NCBI GenBank assembly: GCA_021325275.1
Contig: JAJPHL010000033.1
Coordinates: forward strand, 1-63,290
Length of the DNA: 63,290 bases
Direction: 5' to 3'
Source of the DNA: Terriglobia bacterium
Lineage (GTDB): Bacteria > Acidobacteriota > Terriglobia > JAJPHL01
Numbering within the stretch: the stretch's first letter is position 1; each line of letters begins with the position of its first letter. Both the position numbers and the translations under genes were made by a program. Positions 42,651 to 51,374 of this stretch are shown here, piece by piece. The notes beneath the pieces were generated by a model. It searched no databases, had not been told where the DNA came from, and worked only from the letters and a program-made list of their open reading frames with translations.

Positions 42651-43553
42651 ATGCTCAGATCCATGACAGGCTACGCCGCCGCGACCGCCACGCACGACGG
42701 CGCGACGGTTACCGTGACACTGAAAAGCGTGAACCACCGCTTTCTCGATTTACACCTCCGCGTGCCGGCGGAGGTCGACGCGCTGGAGCCCAAGCTGCGC
42801 CAAACGCTTCGCTCGAAACTGGCGCGCGGACATATCGACGTCACAGTCATGGTGGAGCGTCCCGGCGCGGTGGAGGTCCACTTCGATCGCGCGCTGGTGC
42901 GTGGATACTACGAAGCATTCGACAAACTTCGCCAGGAAGTTCATTCCACGGCGGAGCCGGACTTGAACGCGCTGTTGAAAATTCCCGGCGCAGTGAATGT
43001 CGCGCCGTCGACAGCGGCGGGAGAATCACAGTTGGAGGAACTCGAGCGCCTGTTGTTCACCGCGCTCGGTCAAGCGCTGGAAGCGCTCGACAAGATGCGC
43101 CGTCACGAGGGCGAAGTGCTGTGCCGTGAGCTGCTCGATCGCGCGGGCGCGCTGAACGTGCTGGCTTCGCGCATCGAAACGCTGCGCGAAGGCGCCGATC
43201 GGCGAATCTACGATCGCTTGAAGCAGCGCATCACCGAGTTGACCGGCACCGCCGCCACTCCTGAACGGATCGCCCAGGAAGCGGCGATCCTGGCCGAGCG
43301 CGGCGATGTGTCCGAAGAGATCCAGCGGTTAAAGTCGCACGTGGGGCAGTTCCGCGATACACTGAATGCACCGCCGGATGGCGGCGAGACCGGCAAGCGT
43401 TTCGATTTTCTTTTGCAGGAAATGAATCGCGAGGCCAACACCATCCTTTCAAAGACTTCGGGTGACGGCGCAGGCTTGGAGATTACCGATCTGGCCATCC
43501 AAGCCAAGGCGGAGATTGAAAAACTGCGCGAACAAGTGCAAAATCTACAATAG
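42651..43553 (+). CDS. yicC: YicC/YloC family endoribonuclease
   Basis: This 300-aa protein has the family N-terminus MLRSMTGYAAAT, then SVNHRFLDLHLRVP. The C-terminal DUF1732-type segment reads GKRFDFLLQEMNREANTI with a closing coiled-coil tail (EIEKLREQVQNL). YicC is now regarded as a metal-dependent endoribonuclease acting on structured RNA. It opens the yicC-gmk-rpoZ-coaBC cluster widespread in bacteria. The ATG follows a long hairpin by only 4 nt, and no Shine-Dalgarno site exists. The family alignment still fixes this start. Confidence 0.94.
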   Translation: MLRSMTGYAAATATHDGATVTVTLKSVNHRFLDLHLRVPAEVDALEPKLRQTLRSKLARGHIDVTVMVERPGAVEVHFDRALVRGYYEAFDKLRQEVHSTAEPDLNALLKIPGAVNVAPSTAAGESQLEELERLLFTALGQALEALDKMRRHEGEVLCRELLDRAGALNVLASRIETLREGADRRIYDRLKQRITELTGTAATPERIAQEAAILAERGDVSEEIQRLKSHVGQFRDTLNAPPDGGETGKRFDFLLQEMNREANTILSKTSGDGAGLEITDLAIQAKAEIEKLREQVQNLQ

Positions 43554-43571
43554 GGGTTTTTTCCGGCCGGA

Positions 43572-44273
43572 ATGAGCCAGCCAAGCGGTTCGTGCACGAA
43601 CGTGATCATTGTCAGCGCTCCCTCCGGCACGGGGAAGACCGTTTTGTGCCGCGCGCTGATGGAGGAAGTGGGAGGCTTGGTTTTTTCCATTTCGTGCACC
43701 ACGCGCCCCATGCGGCGCGGCGACGTGGACGGCGAAAATTATTACTTCACGGACGTGGCGCGCTTCGATGAAATGCAGCAGCGCGGCGAATTCCTGGAGA
43801 ATTTTCCGGTGTACGGCAAGAAGTACGGAAGTCCGCGGGCGTTTTTGGATCTGGCGTACTCCACGGGCAAGGACTTGCTGCTGGATATCGACGTGAAAGG
43901 CGCGGCGTTGCTGCGCGGCACCATCGGACACACGATTTCGGTGTTCATCATGCCGCCGGGATTTCAGGAGTTGGAGCAGCGTCTGCGGGATCGCCAGGAT
44001 TTGCAAGACGACGTGATTCGCCGGCGTCTGGATTTTGCGCGCGGCGAAGTGCAAGGGAGCTGCGATTACGATTACGTGATCGTGAATCGCACCGGCGATG
44101 GCGGTTTGCAAGATGCCAAGAAGCGCCTGAATTCCATCGTGCGATGGGAACGCGCGCGCCGGCAGGGAACCGACGACAACGCGGAAGCCGCCGAATGGCG
44201 AGAGATTGCGGAGAAATGCCGCCGGACAGCGGTGGCGGCCGAGATTCAACCGATTTTGGAAACGTTCAAGTAG
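43572..44273 (+). CDS. gmk: Guanylate kinase
   Basis: This 233-aa enzyme phosphorylates GMP to GDP. The P-loop SAPSGTGKT lies at residues 16-24. The GMP-binding region is CTTRPMRRGDVDGENYYF, followed by FLENFPVYGKKYGSP and DIDVKGAALLR. The lid and C-terminus (RLRDRQDLQDDVIRRRLDFA) are normal. It is about 25 residues longer than the E. coli enzyme, divided between both ends. It lies 18 nt after yicC and 12 nt before rpoZ. Confidence 0.96.
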   Translation: MSQPSGSCTNVIIVSAPSGTGKTVLCRALMEEVGGLVFSISCTTRPMRRGDVDGENYYFTDVARFDEMQQRGEFLENFPVYGKKYGSPRAFLDLAYSTGKDLLLDIDVKGAALLRGTIGHTISVFIMPPGFQELEQRLRDRQDLQDDVIRRRLDFARGEVQGSCDYDYVIVNRTGDGGLQDAKKRLNSIVRWERARRQGTDDNAEAAEWREIAEKCRRTAVAAEIQPILETFK

Positions 44274-44285
44274 CGGAGGAGCAAA

Positions 44286-44492
44286 ATGCAAGAAGGACCG
44301 ATGGAAGATTTGGAACGCGTGGAAAGCAAGTTTCGTTTTGTGCACGTGGCGGCGCGCCGCGCGCGCCAGTTGATGGGCGGAATGCCCGCGATGGTGGACG
44401 GCACGGGCCGCAAATCGACGCGCGTGGCCGAGGAAGAAGTGCTGCGCGGTTTGATCGAGTACGAGACGTTCACCACCAAGAAGGAATCATAG
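44286..44492 (+). CDS. rpoZ: RNA polymerase omega subunit
   Basis: This 68-aa omega subunit assists assembly of the beta-prime subunit. The core is RFVHVAARRARQLMGG, with the moderately conserved VAEEEVLRGLIEYE at the end. It is shorter than the 91-aa E. coli protein but typical of many phyla. GGAGG lies upstream. Its position between gmk and coaBC is the classic one. Confidence 0.93.
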   Translation: MQEGPMEDLERVESKFRFVHVAARRARQLMGGMPAMVDGTGRKSTRVAEEEVLRGLIEYETFTTKKES

Positions 44493-44510
44493 TTCAGGGA
44501 AGATAACCAG

Positions 44511-45746
44511 ATGCGCGTCTGCATCGGCGTCGGCGGCGGGATCGCGGCTTACAAGTCGGCGGAGCTCGTCCGCCGGTTGCAGGACCGCGGCTACGAAGTG
44601 CAAGTGGTGATGACGCGCGCGGCGTGCCAGTTCATCACGCCGCTGACAATGGCGTCGCTCTCGGGACGCAAGGTCATCACCGGCCTCTTCAATAATGGTT
44701 CCGATGGTCCCGCCGGTGAAGCCAACATCGATAGCGCGATCGAGCACATTGCCGTCGCGCAAACCATCGACCTTTTGTTGATCGCGCCGGCCACCGCCGA
44801 TTTACTGGCGAAAATGGCGCGCGGTCACGCCGACGACTTCCTCACAACATTGCATCTGGCCACGCAGGCGCCGCTAGTGATCGCGCCGGCGATGAACGTG
44901 AACATGTGGACGCATCCCGCCACGCAGGAGAATCTCGCGATTCTCAAGGGTCGCGGCGCGCGCATCGTCGATCCCGCCGAAGGATACTTGGCCTGCGGCA
45001 TGACCGGTGCGGGCAGGCTCGCATCCACCGATGCGATTGTGGCGGCGGTGGTGGAAACTTTAGATGCCGCCGCGCTGCCCAAGAATTTGCAAGGACACAC
45101 GGTGCTGGTGACCGCTGGTCCCACACAAGAGGACGTCGATCCCGTTCGATACATCACTAATCGCTCCAGCGGCCGCATGGGATACGCGATCGCTTCCGAA
45201 GCGCGGCGGCGCGGTGCGCACGTCGTGCTGGTGAGCGGTCCCACGGCGCTCGCGGCGCCCGACGGCGTGGAACTGGTCGCGGTGCGATCGGCGGAGGAGA
45301 TGCGGGACGCCGTGTTATCGCACTTGGATCGCGCGAACATTGTAGTGATGGCAGCGGCGGTGGCCGACTATCGGCCGGCGCGGCGCGCCGAGCAAAAAAT
45401 CAAGAAGAACGCCGCGCCGCTGACGATTGAGCTCGAATCGACGCCCGACATTTTGCGAGAAATCGCCGCCCGCCGTGGCGAGCGTTTTGTGGTGGGCTTC
45501 GCCGCCGAGACGGAGAACCTGGTGGCCAACGCGAAGCGCAAACTCGAAGCCAAGAATCTCGATATGATCGTCGCCAACGACGTCAGCGGCACCGACACCG
45601 GTTTCGATTCCGAATTCAATGCCGCCGTAATTCTTTCGCGCGATGGCGAGCCGGTGGAGTTGCGGCGCATGACCAAGCAAGAAATGGCGGGCCGTATTCT
45701 CGATGAAGCGGCCGCACGCATCAGAACGCCGGTGCCGGCACGATGA
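44511..45746 (+). CDS. coaBC: CoaBC: phosphopantothenoylcysteine synthetase/decarboxylase
   Basis: This 411-aa bifunctional coenzyme A enzyme begins with the flavin-dependent decarboxylase (CoaC). It has GVGGGIAAYKSAELVRRL near the N-terminus, the PAMNVNMW active-site segment (about residue 128) and the ACGMTGAGRLA loop (about residue 163). The CoaB synthetase starts near residue 198 (VLVTAGPTQEDVDPVRYI, NRSSGRMG) and contains MAAAVADYRP and the lysine-rich KIKKN motif. It overlaps the uracil-DNA glycosylase gene by 4 nt. Confidence 0.96.
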   Translation: MRVCIGVGGGIAAYKSAELVRRLQDRGYEVQVVMTRAACQFITPLTMASLSGRKVITGLFNNGSDGPAGEANIDSAIEHIAVAQTIDLLLIAPATADLLAKMARGHADDFLTTLHLATQAPLVIAPAMNVNMWTHPATQENLAILKGRGARIVDPAEGYLACGMTGAGRLASTDAIVAAVVETLDAAALPKNLQGHTVLVTAGPTQEDVDPVRYITNRSSGRMGYAIASEARRRGAHVVLVSGPTALAAPDGVELVAVRSAEEMRDAVLSHLDRANIVVMAAAVADYRPARRAEQKIKKNAAPLTIELESTPDILREIAARRGERFVVGFAAETENLVANAKRKLEAKNLDMIVANDVSGTDTGFDSEFNAAVILSRDGEPVELRRMTKQEMAGRILDEAAARIRTPVPAR

Positions 45747-46498
45747 ATGAAATGGCCGACGCCCTGCGTTTCTATCGCGACCTGGGATTCGAAGAAATTT
45801 ACGTGCGTCGCAGTGAAGTTGCCACCGCCGCGGCGCCCGCACCCACACCCGTCGTCGCTGTTACTCCAAAACAGGAGCGTCCCGTCGTGATTACTCCCGC
45901 CGCACCGGCCCCGCTATTCACGCCGTCTTCTGAAACGCTCGAACAAGTTCGCGCCGACTTGGGCGAATGCACGCGATGCAAGCTGCATTCCACGCGTCAC
46001 TCCATCGTTTTCGGAAGCGGCAATCCCAAGGCGGAAGTGGTTTTCGTCGGGGAAGGACCGGGGGCGGACGAAGACGCGCAGGGACTCCCGTTCGTGGGCC
46101 GCGCCGGACAACTTCTCACGCAGATGATCGACAACAGCGCGCAACGCATGGGCGTTCCGCTGCGCCGCGCCGATTGTTACATCTGCAACGTGGTGAAGTG
46201 CCGTCCGCCGGCGAATCGCACGCCGGAAAAAGACGAAATGGAGACGTGCTCGCCGTTCCTGATGCGTCAGATCGCCGCGATTGCCCCGCGGGCGATCGTC
46301 GTGCTGGGTGCGACGGCGGCGCGCGCGCTGCTCGGCACCAACGAACCGATGCATCGCCTTCGCGGGCAGTGGTTCGATTTCCATGGCGCTAAGCTTCTCG
46401 TGACGTTTCACCCAGCGTATCTTCTGCGCGATCCGCATAAGAAGAAGGAAGCGTGGGAAGATATGCAGCAGTTGTTTAGGTTTCTTTACGATCGGTAG
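45743..46498 (+). CDS. Family 4 uracil-DNA glycosylase (iron-sulphur)
   Basis: This 251-aa enzyme removes uracil from DNA. The catalytic domain starts near residue 70. The 4Fe-4S ligands should be Cys76, Cys79, Cys153 and Cys169 (CTRC, VKCRPP, METCSP). The 153-to-169 spacing matches the last pair in Thermus UDGA. Motif 1 is [20 protein letters not shown], and motif 2 is FHPAYLLR near the C-terminus. The first ~65 residues are a separate N-terminal segment ([17 protein letters not shown] and an Ala/Pro linker). It is translated with coaBC through an ATGA overlap. Confidence 0.94.
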   Translation: MNEMADALRFYRDLGFEEIYVRRSEVATAAAPAPTPVVAVTPKQERPVVITPAAPAPLFTPSSETLEQVRADLGECTRCKLHSTRHSIVFGSGNPKAEVVFVGEGPGADEDAQGLPFVGRAGQLLTQMIDNSAQRMGVPLRRADCYICNVVKCRPPANRTPEKDEMETCSPFLMRQIAAIAPRAIVVLGATAARALLGTNEPMHRLRGQWFDFHGAKLLVTFHPAYLLRDPHKKKEAWEDMQQLFRFLYDR

Positions 46499-46509
46499 CG
46501 TCAAGACAG

Positions 46510-46592
46510 AAATCAAAAATCAAAAATCAAAAATCAAAAATCAAAAGGCAAAAGGCAAAAGGCAAAAGGCAAAAGGCAAAAGGGCAAAAGGC
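46510..46592. repeat. Heptamer array: AAAAATC then AAAAGGC
   Basis: About four or five copies of the 7-nt word aaaaatc are followed by six or seven of aaaaggc, with no facing complementary arm. It lies just after the uracil-DNA glycosylase stop. The strand asymmetry (all purine-rich) could bend DNA or give U/C-rich RNA from the other strand. The aaaaggc word also occurs inside the element at 18.7 kb. Confidence 0.92.
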
Positions 46593-46668
46593 ACTCCCAG
46601 ACGCCTTTTTCCGCCGTTCGGCGCGCCTTCGTTGCCATTCGCGCCGGCTGGCTTGACCTTCGGCGTGG

Positions 46669-46938
46669 GTGGTCCTCATACTGAAGGTGTTGCGAAAGAA
46701 TCTCAAAGAGGGCTCTCGGCTCGTGGACCTGCGCAAGGGCGAGGCGGCGATTCTTGAGCGCCTCGATCTTCCCGGCGAAGACGCGCAGCGCCTGATGGAG
46801 TTGGGATTTCTTCCGGGCGCGCAGATCAGCGTGGCGCACAGCGCGCCGGGCGGCGATCCTTTGGTGTTTCGCGTCGACGGGTCGGAGGTCGCACTGCGCC
46901 GCGAGACGGCGCGTCACTTGGCGATCAAGAGGCTTTGA
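46669..46938 (+). CDS. feoA: FeoA family protein
   Basis: This 89-aa SH3-like protein works with FeoB in ferrous iron uptake. The family core is GSRLVDLRKGEAAILERLD, then RLMELGFLPGAQISV and DPLVFRVDGSEVALRRETA. The start is uncertain: GTG at 46669 gives 89 aa, and a second GTG at 46687 would give 83 aa, closer to other FeoA proteins. No clear Shine-Dalgarno sequence helps. It is 44 nt upstream of feoB. Confidence 0.9.
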   Translation: MVLILKVLRKNLKEGSRLVDLRKGEAAILERLDLPGEDAQRLMELGFLPGAQISVAHSAPGGDPLVFRVDGSEVALRRETARHLAIKRL

Positions 46939-46982
46939 ATCCAACAGAACAGCCGAGTTCGCGATAAACTAATAGAGTAGGC

Positions 46983-48881
46983 ATGAGTACCGCCGCACAT
47001 TGCGAGACGCACGGTCCTGAGATTCCCGCGTCATACGGGACGCTGAAGACCGTGGTGTTGGTCGGCCCGCCGAACTCCGGCAAGACCACGCTGTTCAATC
47101 AACTCACGGGACTCAATCAGAAGGTTGCGAATTTTCCGGGCGTCACGGTCGACCATCACACGGGACTCGCGTCGCTCGGCGAGGGCCGCGCCGTACGCAT
47201 CATCGACCTGCCGGGAATCTACAGTCTCGCGGCGCGCTCGGAAGATGAACGCATCGCCTACGAAGTGCTCACCGGACAACGCGCCGACACGCCGAAGCCC
47301 GACGCGATCCTGCTGGTGCTCGACTCCACGAATTTGACGCGACACTTGATGCTCGCCGCGCCGATTCTCTCGCTGGGCGTGCCGACGCTCGTAATCCTGA
47401 ACATGGCCGACGACCTGAAAACGCGCGCCGGCAAGATCGATCGCGAGGCGCTGGAACGAGAGCTCGGAACGAGCGTTGTTATGGTGGCCGCGCGCTCGGG
47501 CCAGGGCGTTGACGGCGTGCGCGAATTTCTGGCGTCGCATATGGCCGCACCGAAACCGGTGCTGCTGCCGGTTTTGCAAGACGTTCCGAAGTGCCGCGAG
47601 TGGGCGGGATCCATCGGAATGTCGGCGGCGTATCGTCCGCCGATTCCACCCAAGTGGACGCGCCGTCTTGACAATGTTTTCTTGCATCCAGTGGCGGGTC
47701 CGGCGGTCTTCGGTCTGATCGTGATCGCGGTGTTTCAAACGATTTTCACGGCGGCCAAGCCGCTGATGGACGGCGTCCAGCGGCTCTTCGACAATTCCGG
47801 CGCCTTCATCGCCACCAGCGTGCCGATTCCGTGGCTGCGTTCGCTCCTCACCGAGGGCGTGTGGGCAGGCGTCGGGTCAGTGGTGAAGTTTTTGCCGCAG
47901 ATTCTGCTGCTGTTTCTGTTCATCGGCCTTCTTGAAGACTCCGGATATTTGGCGCGCGCCGCGCTGATTGCCGACCGCACCATGGCGCGCTTCGGCTTGC
48001 AGGGGAAATCGTTCATCCCGCTGCTTTCGGCGTACGCGTGCGCCGTACCCGCGGTGATGGCCACGCGCACCATCGAGAACAAACGCGACCGCACGGCCAC
48101 CATCTTGATCGCTCCGTTCATGACGTGCTCGGCGCGATTGCCGGTGTATACGCTGATCGTCGCGGCGTTTATTCCCAAACGTCCTGTGTTCAACGTGCCG
48201 GTGCTATCGGGGTTGTTGAGCCAGCAAACCGCGGCGATTCTGGGACTCTACGCGCTGGGCTTTGCCGCGGCGGTGCTCACGGCGCGGGTGCTGAAATCGT
48301 CAGTGTTGCGGAGCGAGCGCACATCGTTTTTGCTTGAAATGCCGTCGTACCGCTGGCCGACTTTTAGATCACTGGGCTTGCGTTTGCTCGATCGCGGGAG
48401 AGTATTTTTGGTGCGCGCGGGCACGGTGATTCTGGCCGTAACGGTCGGCCTGTGGATCACGGCGAATCTACCGTATCACCACGGCAAACCGCCGGCGATC
48501 GAGGATAGTCTCGCGGGTACCGTCGGACGCACCATCGAGCCGGTCATCAAACCACTGGGTTTCAACTGGAAGGTCGGCATCGGATTGATAACGTCGCTGG
48601 CGGCACGCGAGGTGATCGTTGGCACGCTCGGCACGATCTACGGCTTGGAAAAAGGGGCCGACGAGCATTCGCTCGACCTCCAAGCGTCGCTGCATCGCGA
48701 CTTGACACTCGGTGGCGCGATCGCGCTACTGGTGTTTTTCGCGTTTGCGATGCAATGTACGTCGACCATAGCCGTGGTGCGCCGCGAAACCGGCGGATGG
48801 AAGTGGCCGGCGATCCAGTTTGCCTACATGACGGCGCTCGCGTATCTCGGCGCGTTGGCCGCGTATCACATTTGGTCCTGA
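46983..48881 (+). CDS. feoB: Ferrous iron transporter FeoB
   Basis: This 632-aa membrane GTPase imports Fe2+. The G domain is at residues 20-190: G1 GPPNSGKTT, G2 with NFPGVTVDHHTG, G3 DLPGIYS, and G4 NMAD. A helical linker is followed by about eight membrane helices containing the two Gate segments and the conserved Cys in YACAVPAVMATR. The C-terminal Gate-2 part holds ITSLAAREVIVGTLG. The length is slightly short of the ~770-aa E. coli protein, as in many bacteria. It overlaps the convergent CoxG-like gene by 16 nt. Confidence 0.96.
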   Translation: MSTAAHCETHGPEIPASYGTLKTVVLVGPPNSGKTTLFNQLTGLNQKVANFPGVTVDHHTGLASLGEGRAVRIIDLPGIYSLAARSEDERIAYEVLTGQRADTPKPDAILLVLDSTNLTRHLMLAAPILSLGVPTLVILNMADDLKTRAGKIDREALERELGTSVVMVAARSGQGVDGVREFLASHMAAPKPVLLPVLQDVPKCREWAGSIGMSAAYRPPIPPKWTRRLDNVFLHPVAGPAVFGLIVIAVFQTIFTAAKPLMDGVQRLFDNSGAFIATSVPIPWLRSLLTEGVWAGVGSVVKFLPQILLLFLFIGLLEDSGYLARAALIADRTMARFGLQGKSFIPLLSAYACAVPAVMATRTIENKRDRTATILIAPFMTCSARLPVYTLIVAAFIPKRPVFNVPVLSGLLSQQTAAILGLYALGFAAAVLTARVLKSSVLRSERTSFLLEMPSYRWPTFRSLGLRLLDRGRVFLVRAGTVILAVTVGLWITANLPYHHGKPPAIEDSLAGTVGRTIEPVIKPLGFNWKVGIGLITSLAAREVIVGTLGTIYGLEKGADEHSLDLQASLHRDLTLGGAIALLVFFAFAMQCTSTIAVVRRETGGWKWPAIQFAYMTALAYLGALAAYHIWS

Positions 48882-49288
48882 AGCCTCTGGAGGAAGTGCG
48901 TGATGGCTTTCACCGCCGCTTTCTCAATCATTCGATCGCCAATCGCCGAAATCAATCCGCCGACGTTGAAGTCCGCGCGATATGCGATTTGCGTTGCTTC
49001 TGTCAGATCGATCGTCGCCGTTCCTTCGATTGAACTTCCTACACCTTTCGCGCTGAACGCCAGCGTGTAATGCTCCGGTGGCCGCGACTCGTTCACAGTT
49101 ACAGTGCCCTCGGCGCTGCCGCGAAGTCCGCCCACGCCTGCTGAAACTTTGATCCGAAACACATTTTCGCCGCAAGGCGCGAACTCTTCGCACCCAGGTA
49201 GGATGCTCTTCAGAACCTCGCCGTCGAGTAGCGCCGCGAAGACGCGATCGCGCGGGATGGACGCGGTTGCCGTGCCTTGAATGGTCAT
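48866..49288 (-). CDS. CoxG/SRPBCC family protein
   Basis: This 140-aa protein belongs to the carbon monoxide dehydrogenase subunit G (CoxG) branch of the SRPBCC/START-like fold. It starts MTIQGTATASIPRDRVFAALLD, with the expected ILPGCEEF and a GTATIDLTEATQ strand. CoxG is thought to take part in assembly or membrane anchoring of molybdenum hydroxylases. None are encoded nearby, so this may be a solo lipid-binding member. An extended -10 lies 8 nt before the ATG. The 37-codon upstream extension was rejected. The end overlaps feoB. Confidence 0.85.
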   Translation of the reverse strand: MTIQGTATASIPRDRVFAALLDGEVLKSILPGCEEFAPCGENVFRIKVSAGVGGLRGSAEGTVTVNESRPPEHYTLAFSAKGVGSSIEGTATIDLTEATQIAYRADFNVGGLISAIGDRMIEKAAVKAITHFLQRLQDQM

Positions 49289-49296
49289 CTGCTTGA

Positions 49297-49305
49297 ATCG
49301 TATCA
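49297..49305 (-). promoter_or_regulatory. Extended -10 box for the CoxG-like gene
   Basis: On the minus strand TGATACGAT ends 8 nt before the ATG at 49288. It is identical to the hutU extended -10. A leaderless mRNA is predicted. Confidence 0.5.
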
Positions 49306-49317
49306 GAGGGAAAAACA

Positions 49318-49326
49318 TGCGATAAT
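49318..49326 (+). promoter_or_regulatory. Extended -10 box for the copper monooxygenase gene
   Basis: TGCGATAAT (TGn extended -10) ends 5 nt before the ATG at 49332. This promoter and the CoxG promoter face away from each other within 30 nt. Confidence 0.5.
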
Positions 49327-49331
49327 GTCGA

Positions 49332-51257
49332 ATGCTCAAGCGAGCTCCCCTGCTGTTCGGCCTCGTGCTTATCGCGACACTCTCGCAAGCCCAATCCACG
49401 CCGACCTTCGATAAGGAAGTCGTGCGGATCTTTCAGGCGAACTGTCAGAATTGCCATCACACCGGCGGCATCGCGCCGTTCTCACTGATGGATTACGCGA
49501 GCGCGCGTCCCTGGGCCGTGGATATTCGCGATCAAGTTTCGACGCACACGATGCCGCCGTGGAAGCCGACGCAGGGCGCGGGCGTGTTTCAAGGCGCGCG
49601 CGTGATGTCGCAGGCGGATATCAACACCGTGATTGCTTGGGTGAACGCCGGATCGCCCGAAGGCAACGCGTCGGACTTGCCCACGCCGCTCACATTTCCG
49701 AATGGCTGGGTGCTGGGGCAGCCGGATCTCGTCTTGAACATGGCCAACCCAGCAGCGGTGTACGCCGCGGGCGCGGACATCTACCGCTGCTACAGCTTGA
49801 AGACGAATCTCCCCGCCGACACCTACTTAAACGCGATTCAACTACGCCCCGGTGATCCCACGGTTGTGCATCACGTGGTGTTGTTCAGCGACACGGCGGG
49901 ACAATCCGCGCTGCTCGACACCGGCAACGGCTATCCGTGTTTCGGCGATCCCGGATTTACACCCGACTATAAATTCTTCGGCGCGTGGGCGCCCGGATCG
50001 ACGCCCGCGTTCTTGAGTCCCGGCACCGCGATGTTGATCCCCAAGGGCGGATACATCGCGATGCAGGTGCACTATCATCCCAGCGGCACGGCCACCAGCG
50101 ATCAAACGCAAGTTGGTTTGTATTTCACCAAGGCGCCCATCGACAAGCTGGTCAACTTCAGCATCATGGTCAATTTCCTTTTCACGATTCCCGCGGGGAA
50201 TTCGCACTATCCGGTGGGATACACGGGTCCGGCGCCGGCCACGTCGCATCTCACGCACATTTTCCCGCATCAACATTTGCTGGGCGTCGAATCGCACACG
50301 CAACTCGTTTCGGGATCCACGATCACGCCGCTCATCGACATTCCCAATTGGGATTTCAACTGGCAAGGGCTGTACCAATACCTGACGCCGATCCCGATGA
50401 AGTCCACCGACACGCTGCAATTTACGAAGTACTACAACAATTCGGTGACGAATCCGAACAATCCGAATAATCCGCCGGTGCCGGTGGGTTGGGGCGAGCA
50501 GACCACCGACGAGATGGCGGTGGACCTGATTGGATACACGAAAGATTCGCAGCATTTGATTCCGCCCACGTTTACGTCGGCGAACATCGTAAACGCGGCG
50601 AGCTACGCGGGCGGTTCCGTGGCGCCGGGCTCGATCATGTCGCTGTTCGGCTTGGGCCTGGGATCGAATTGGGCGTCGGCGGCGGGAAGCGTGCCCACGA
50701 CGCTGGCGAACACGAAGATCACCGTGAGCGGTGTGACCGGCTCGGTGCCGCTTTTCTACGCGTCGCCGACGCAGGTGAATTTCCAGATGCCGTACGAGGC
50801 GTCGGGCAATATCACTCTGACGCTCATTCGCGAAGACAATCAGACGACGGCGGTCACGATTCCCGTGGGCGCGGCGCAACCGGGATTGTTCAGCATGAAC
50901 TCGAGCGGCGCGGGACCGGCCGCCGCGCAGCGCGCCGATACGTCGACGCTGACGAGCGCGAATCCGGCGAAACGCGGCGAAGTCGTCGTGCTGTACGCGA
51001 CGGGTCTCGGCAAGTTGAACGCGAACGTCGCGACGGGACAAGCGGCGTCCCAGGCGGCGGTCGCGTCGAACGCGGTGACGGTGACGATCGGTGGACGCAC
51101 CGTGACGCCGGACTACGCGGGAATCACGCCGGGCTTTGTGGGCTTGTACCAGGTGAATTTCCACATCCCCGCGGATCTCGCGACGACGGGCGACGTCCCC
51201 GTGACGATCGCGTCGGCGGGCGTGGTGAGCAACACGGTGACGATCGCGATCCAGTAA
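49332..51257 (+). CDS. Cytochrome c / copper monooxygenase-like / TIGR03437 fusion
   Basis: This 641-aa exported protein has a signal peptide (residues 1-20). A haem-binding motif CQNCH lies at 38-42. The next ~280 residues resemble copper type II, ascorbate-dependent monooxygenases, with TVVHHVVLF, GYIAMQVHYHP and FPHQHLLG offering the His pairs for two copper sites. From about residue 415 (NIVNAASYAGGSVAPGS) to the end it is a TIGR03437 domain. By family it could hydroxylate a substrate using electrons from the cytochrome part. The reaction is not known. The start fits the extended -10. Confidence 0.85.
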   Translation: MLKRAPLLFGLVLIATLSQAQSTPTFDKEVVRIFQANCQNCHHTGGIAPFSLMDYASARPWAVDIRDQVSTHTMPPWKPTQGAGVFQGARVMSQADINTVIAWVNAGSPEGNASDLPTPLTFPNGWVLGQPDLVLNMANPAAVYAAGADIYRCYSLKTNLPADTYLNAIQLRPGDPTVVHHVVLFSDTAGQSALLDTGNGYPCFGDPGFTPDYKFFGAWAPGSTPAFLSPGTAMLIPKGGYIAMQVHYHPSGTATSDQTQVGLYFTKAPIDKLVNFSIMVNFLFTIPAGNSHYPVGYTGPAPATSHLTHIFPHQHLLGVESHTQLVSGSTITPLIDIPNWDFNWQGLYQYLTPIPMKSTDTLQFTKYYNNSVTNPNNPNNPPVPVGWGEQTTDEMAVDLIGYTKDSQHLIPPTFTSANIVNAASYAGGSVAPGSIMSLFGLGLGSNWASAAGSVPTTLANTKITVSGVTGSVPLFYASPTQVNFQMPYEASGNITLTLIREDNQTTAVTIPVGAAQPGLFSMNSSGAGPAAAQRADTSTLTSANPAKRGEVVVLYATGLGKLNANVATGQAASQAAVASNAVTVTIGGRTVTPDYAGITPGFVGLYQVNFHIPADLATTGDVPVTIASAGVVSNTVTIAIQ

Positions 51258-51274
51258 TTATGGGCGGCGGCAAG

Positions 51275-51363
51275 AAATGCAACCGCCGATGAACGCAGAT
51301 GAACGCAGATAAGAAAACGCCGCATTGATCGGCGTTTATCGGCGTTCATCTGCGGTTGCATTT
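51275..51363. repeat. Long hairpin of GAACGCAGAT words, copy 2
   Basis: The left arm starts aaatgcaaccgc and continues with gaacgcagat words. The right arm is ggcgtttatcggcgttc and on to ttgcattt. The outer 12 nt pair perfectly. It is a relative of 14475-14556 but with different outer arms. It lies between the copper monooxygenase-like gene and the hydrolase gene. Confidence 0.88.
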
Positions 51364-51374
51364 TCTTTGCCACA

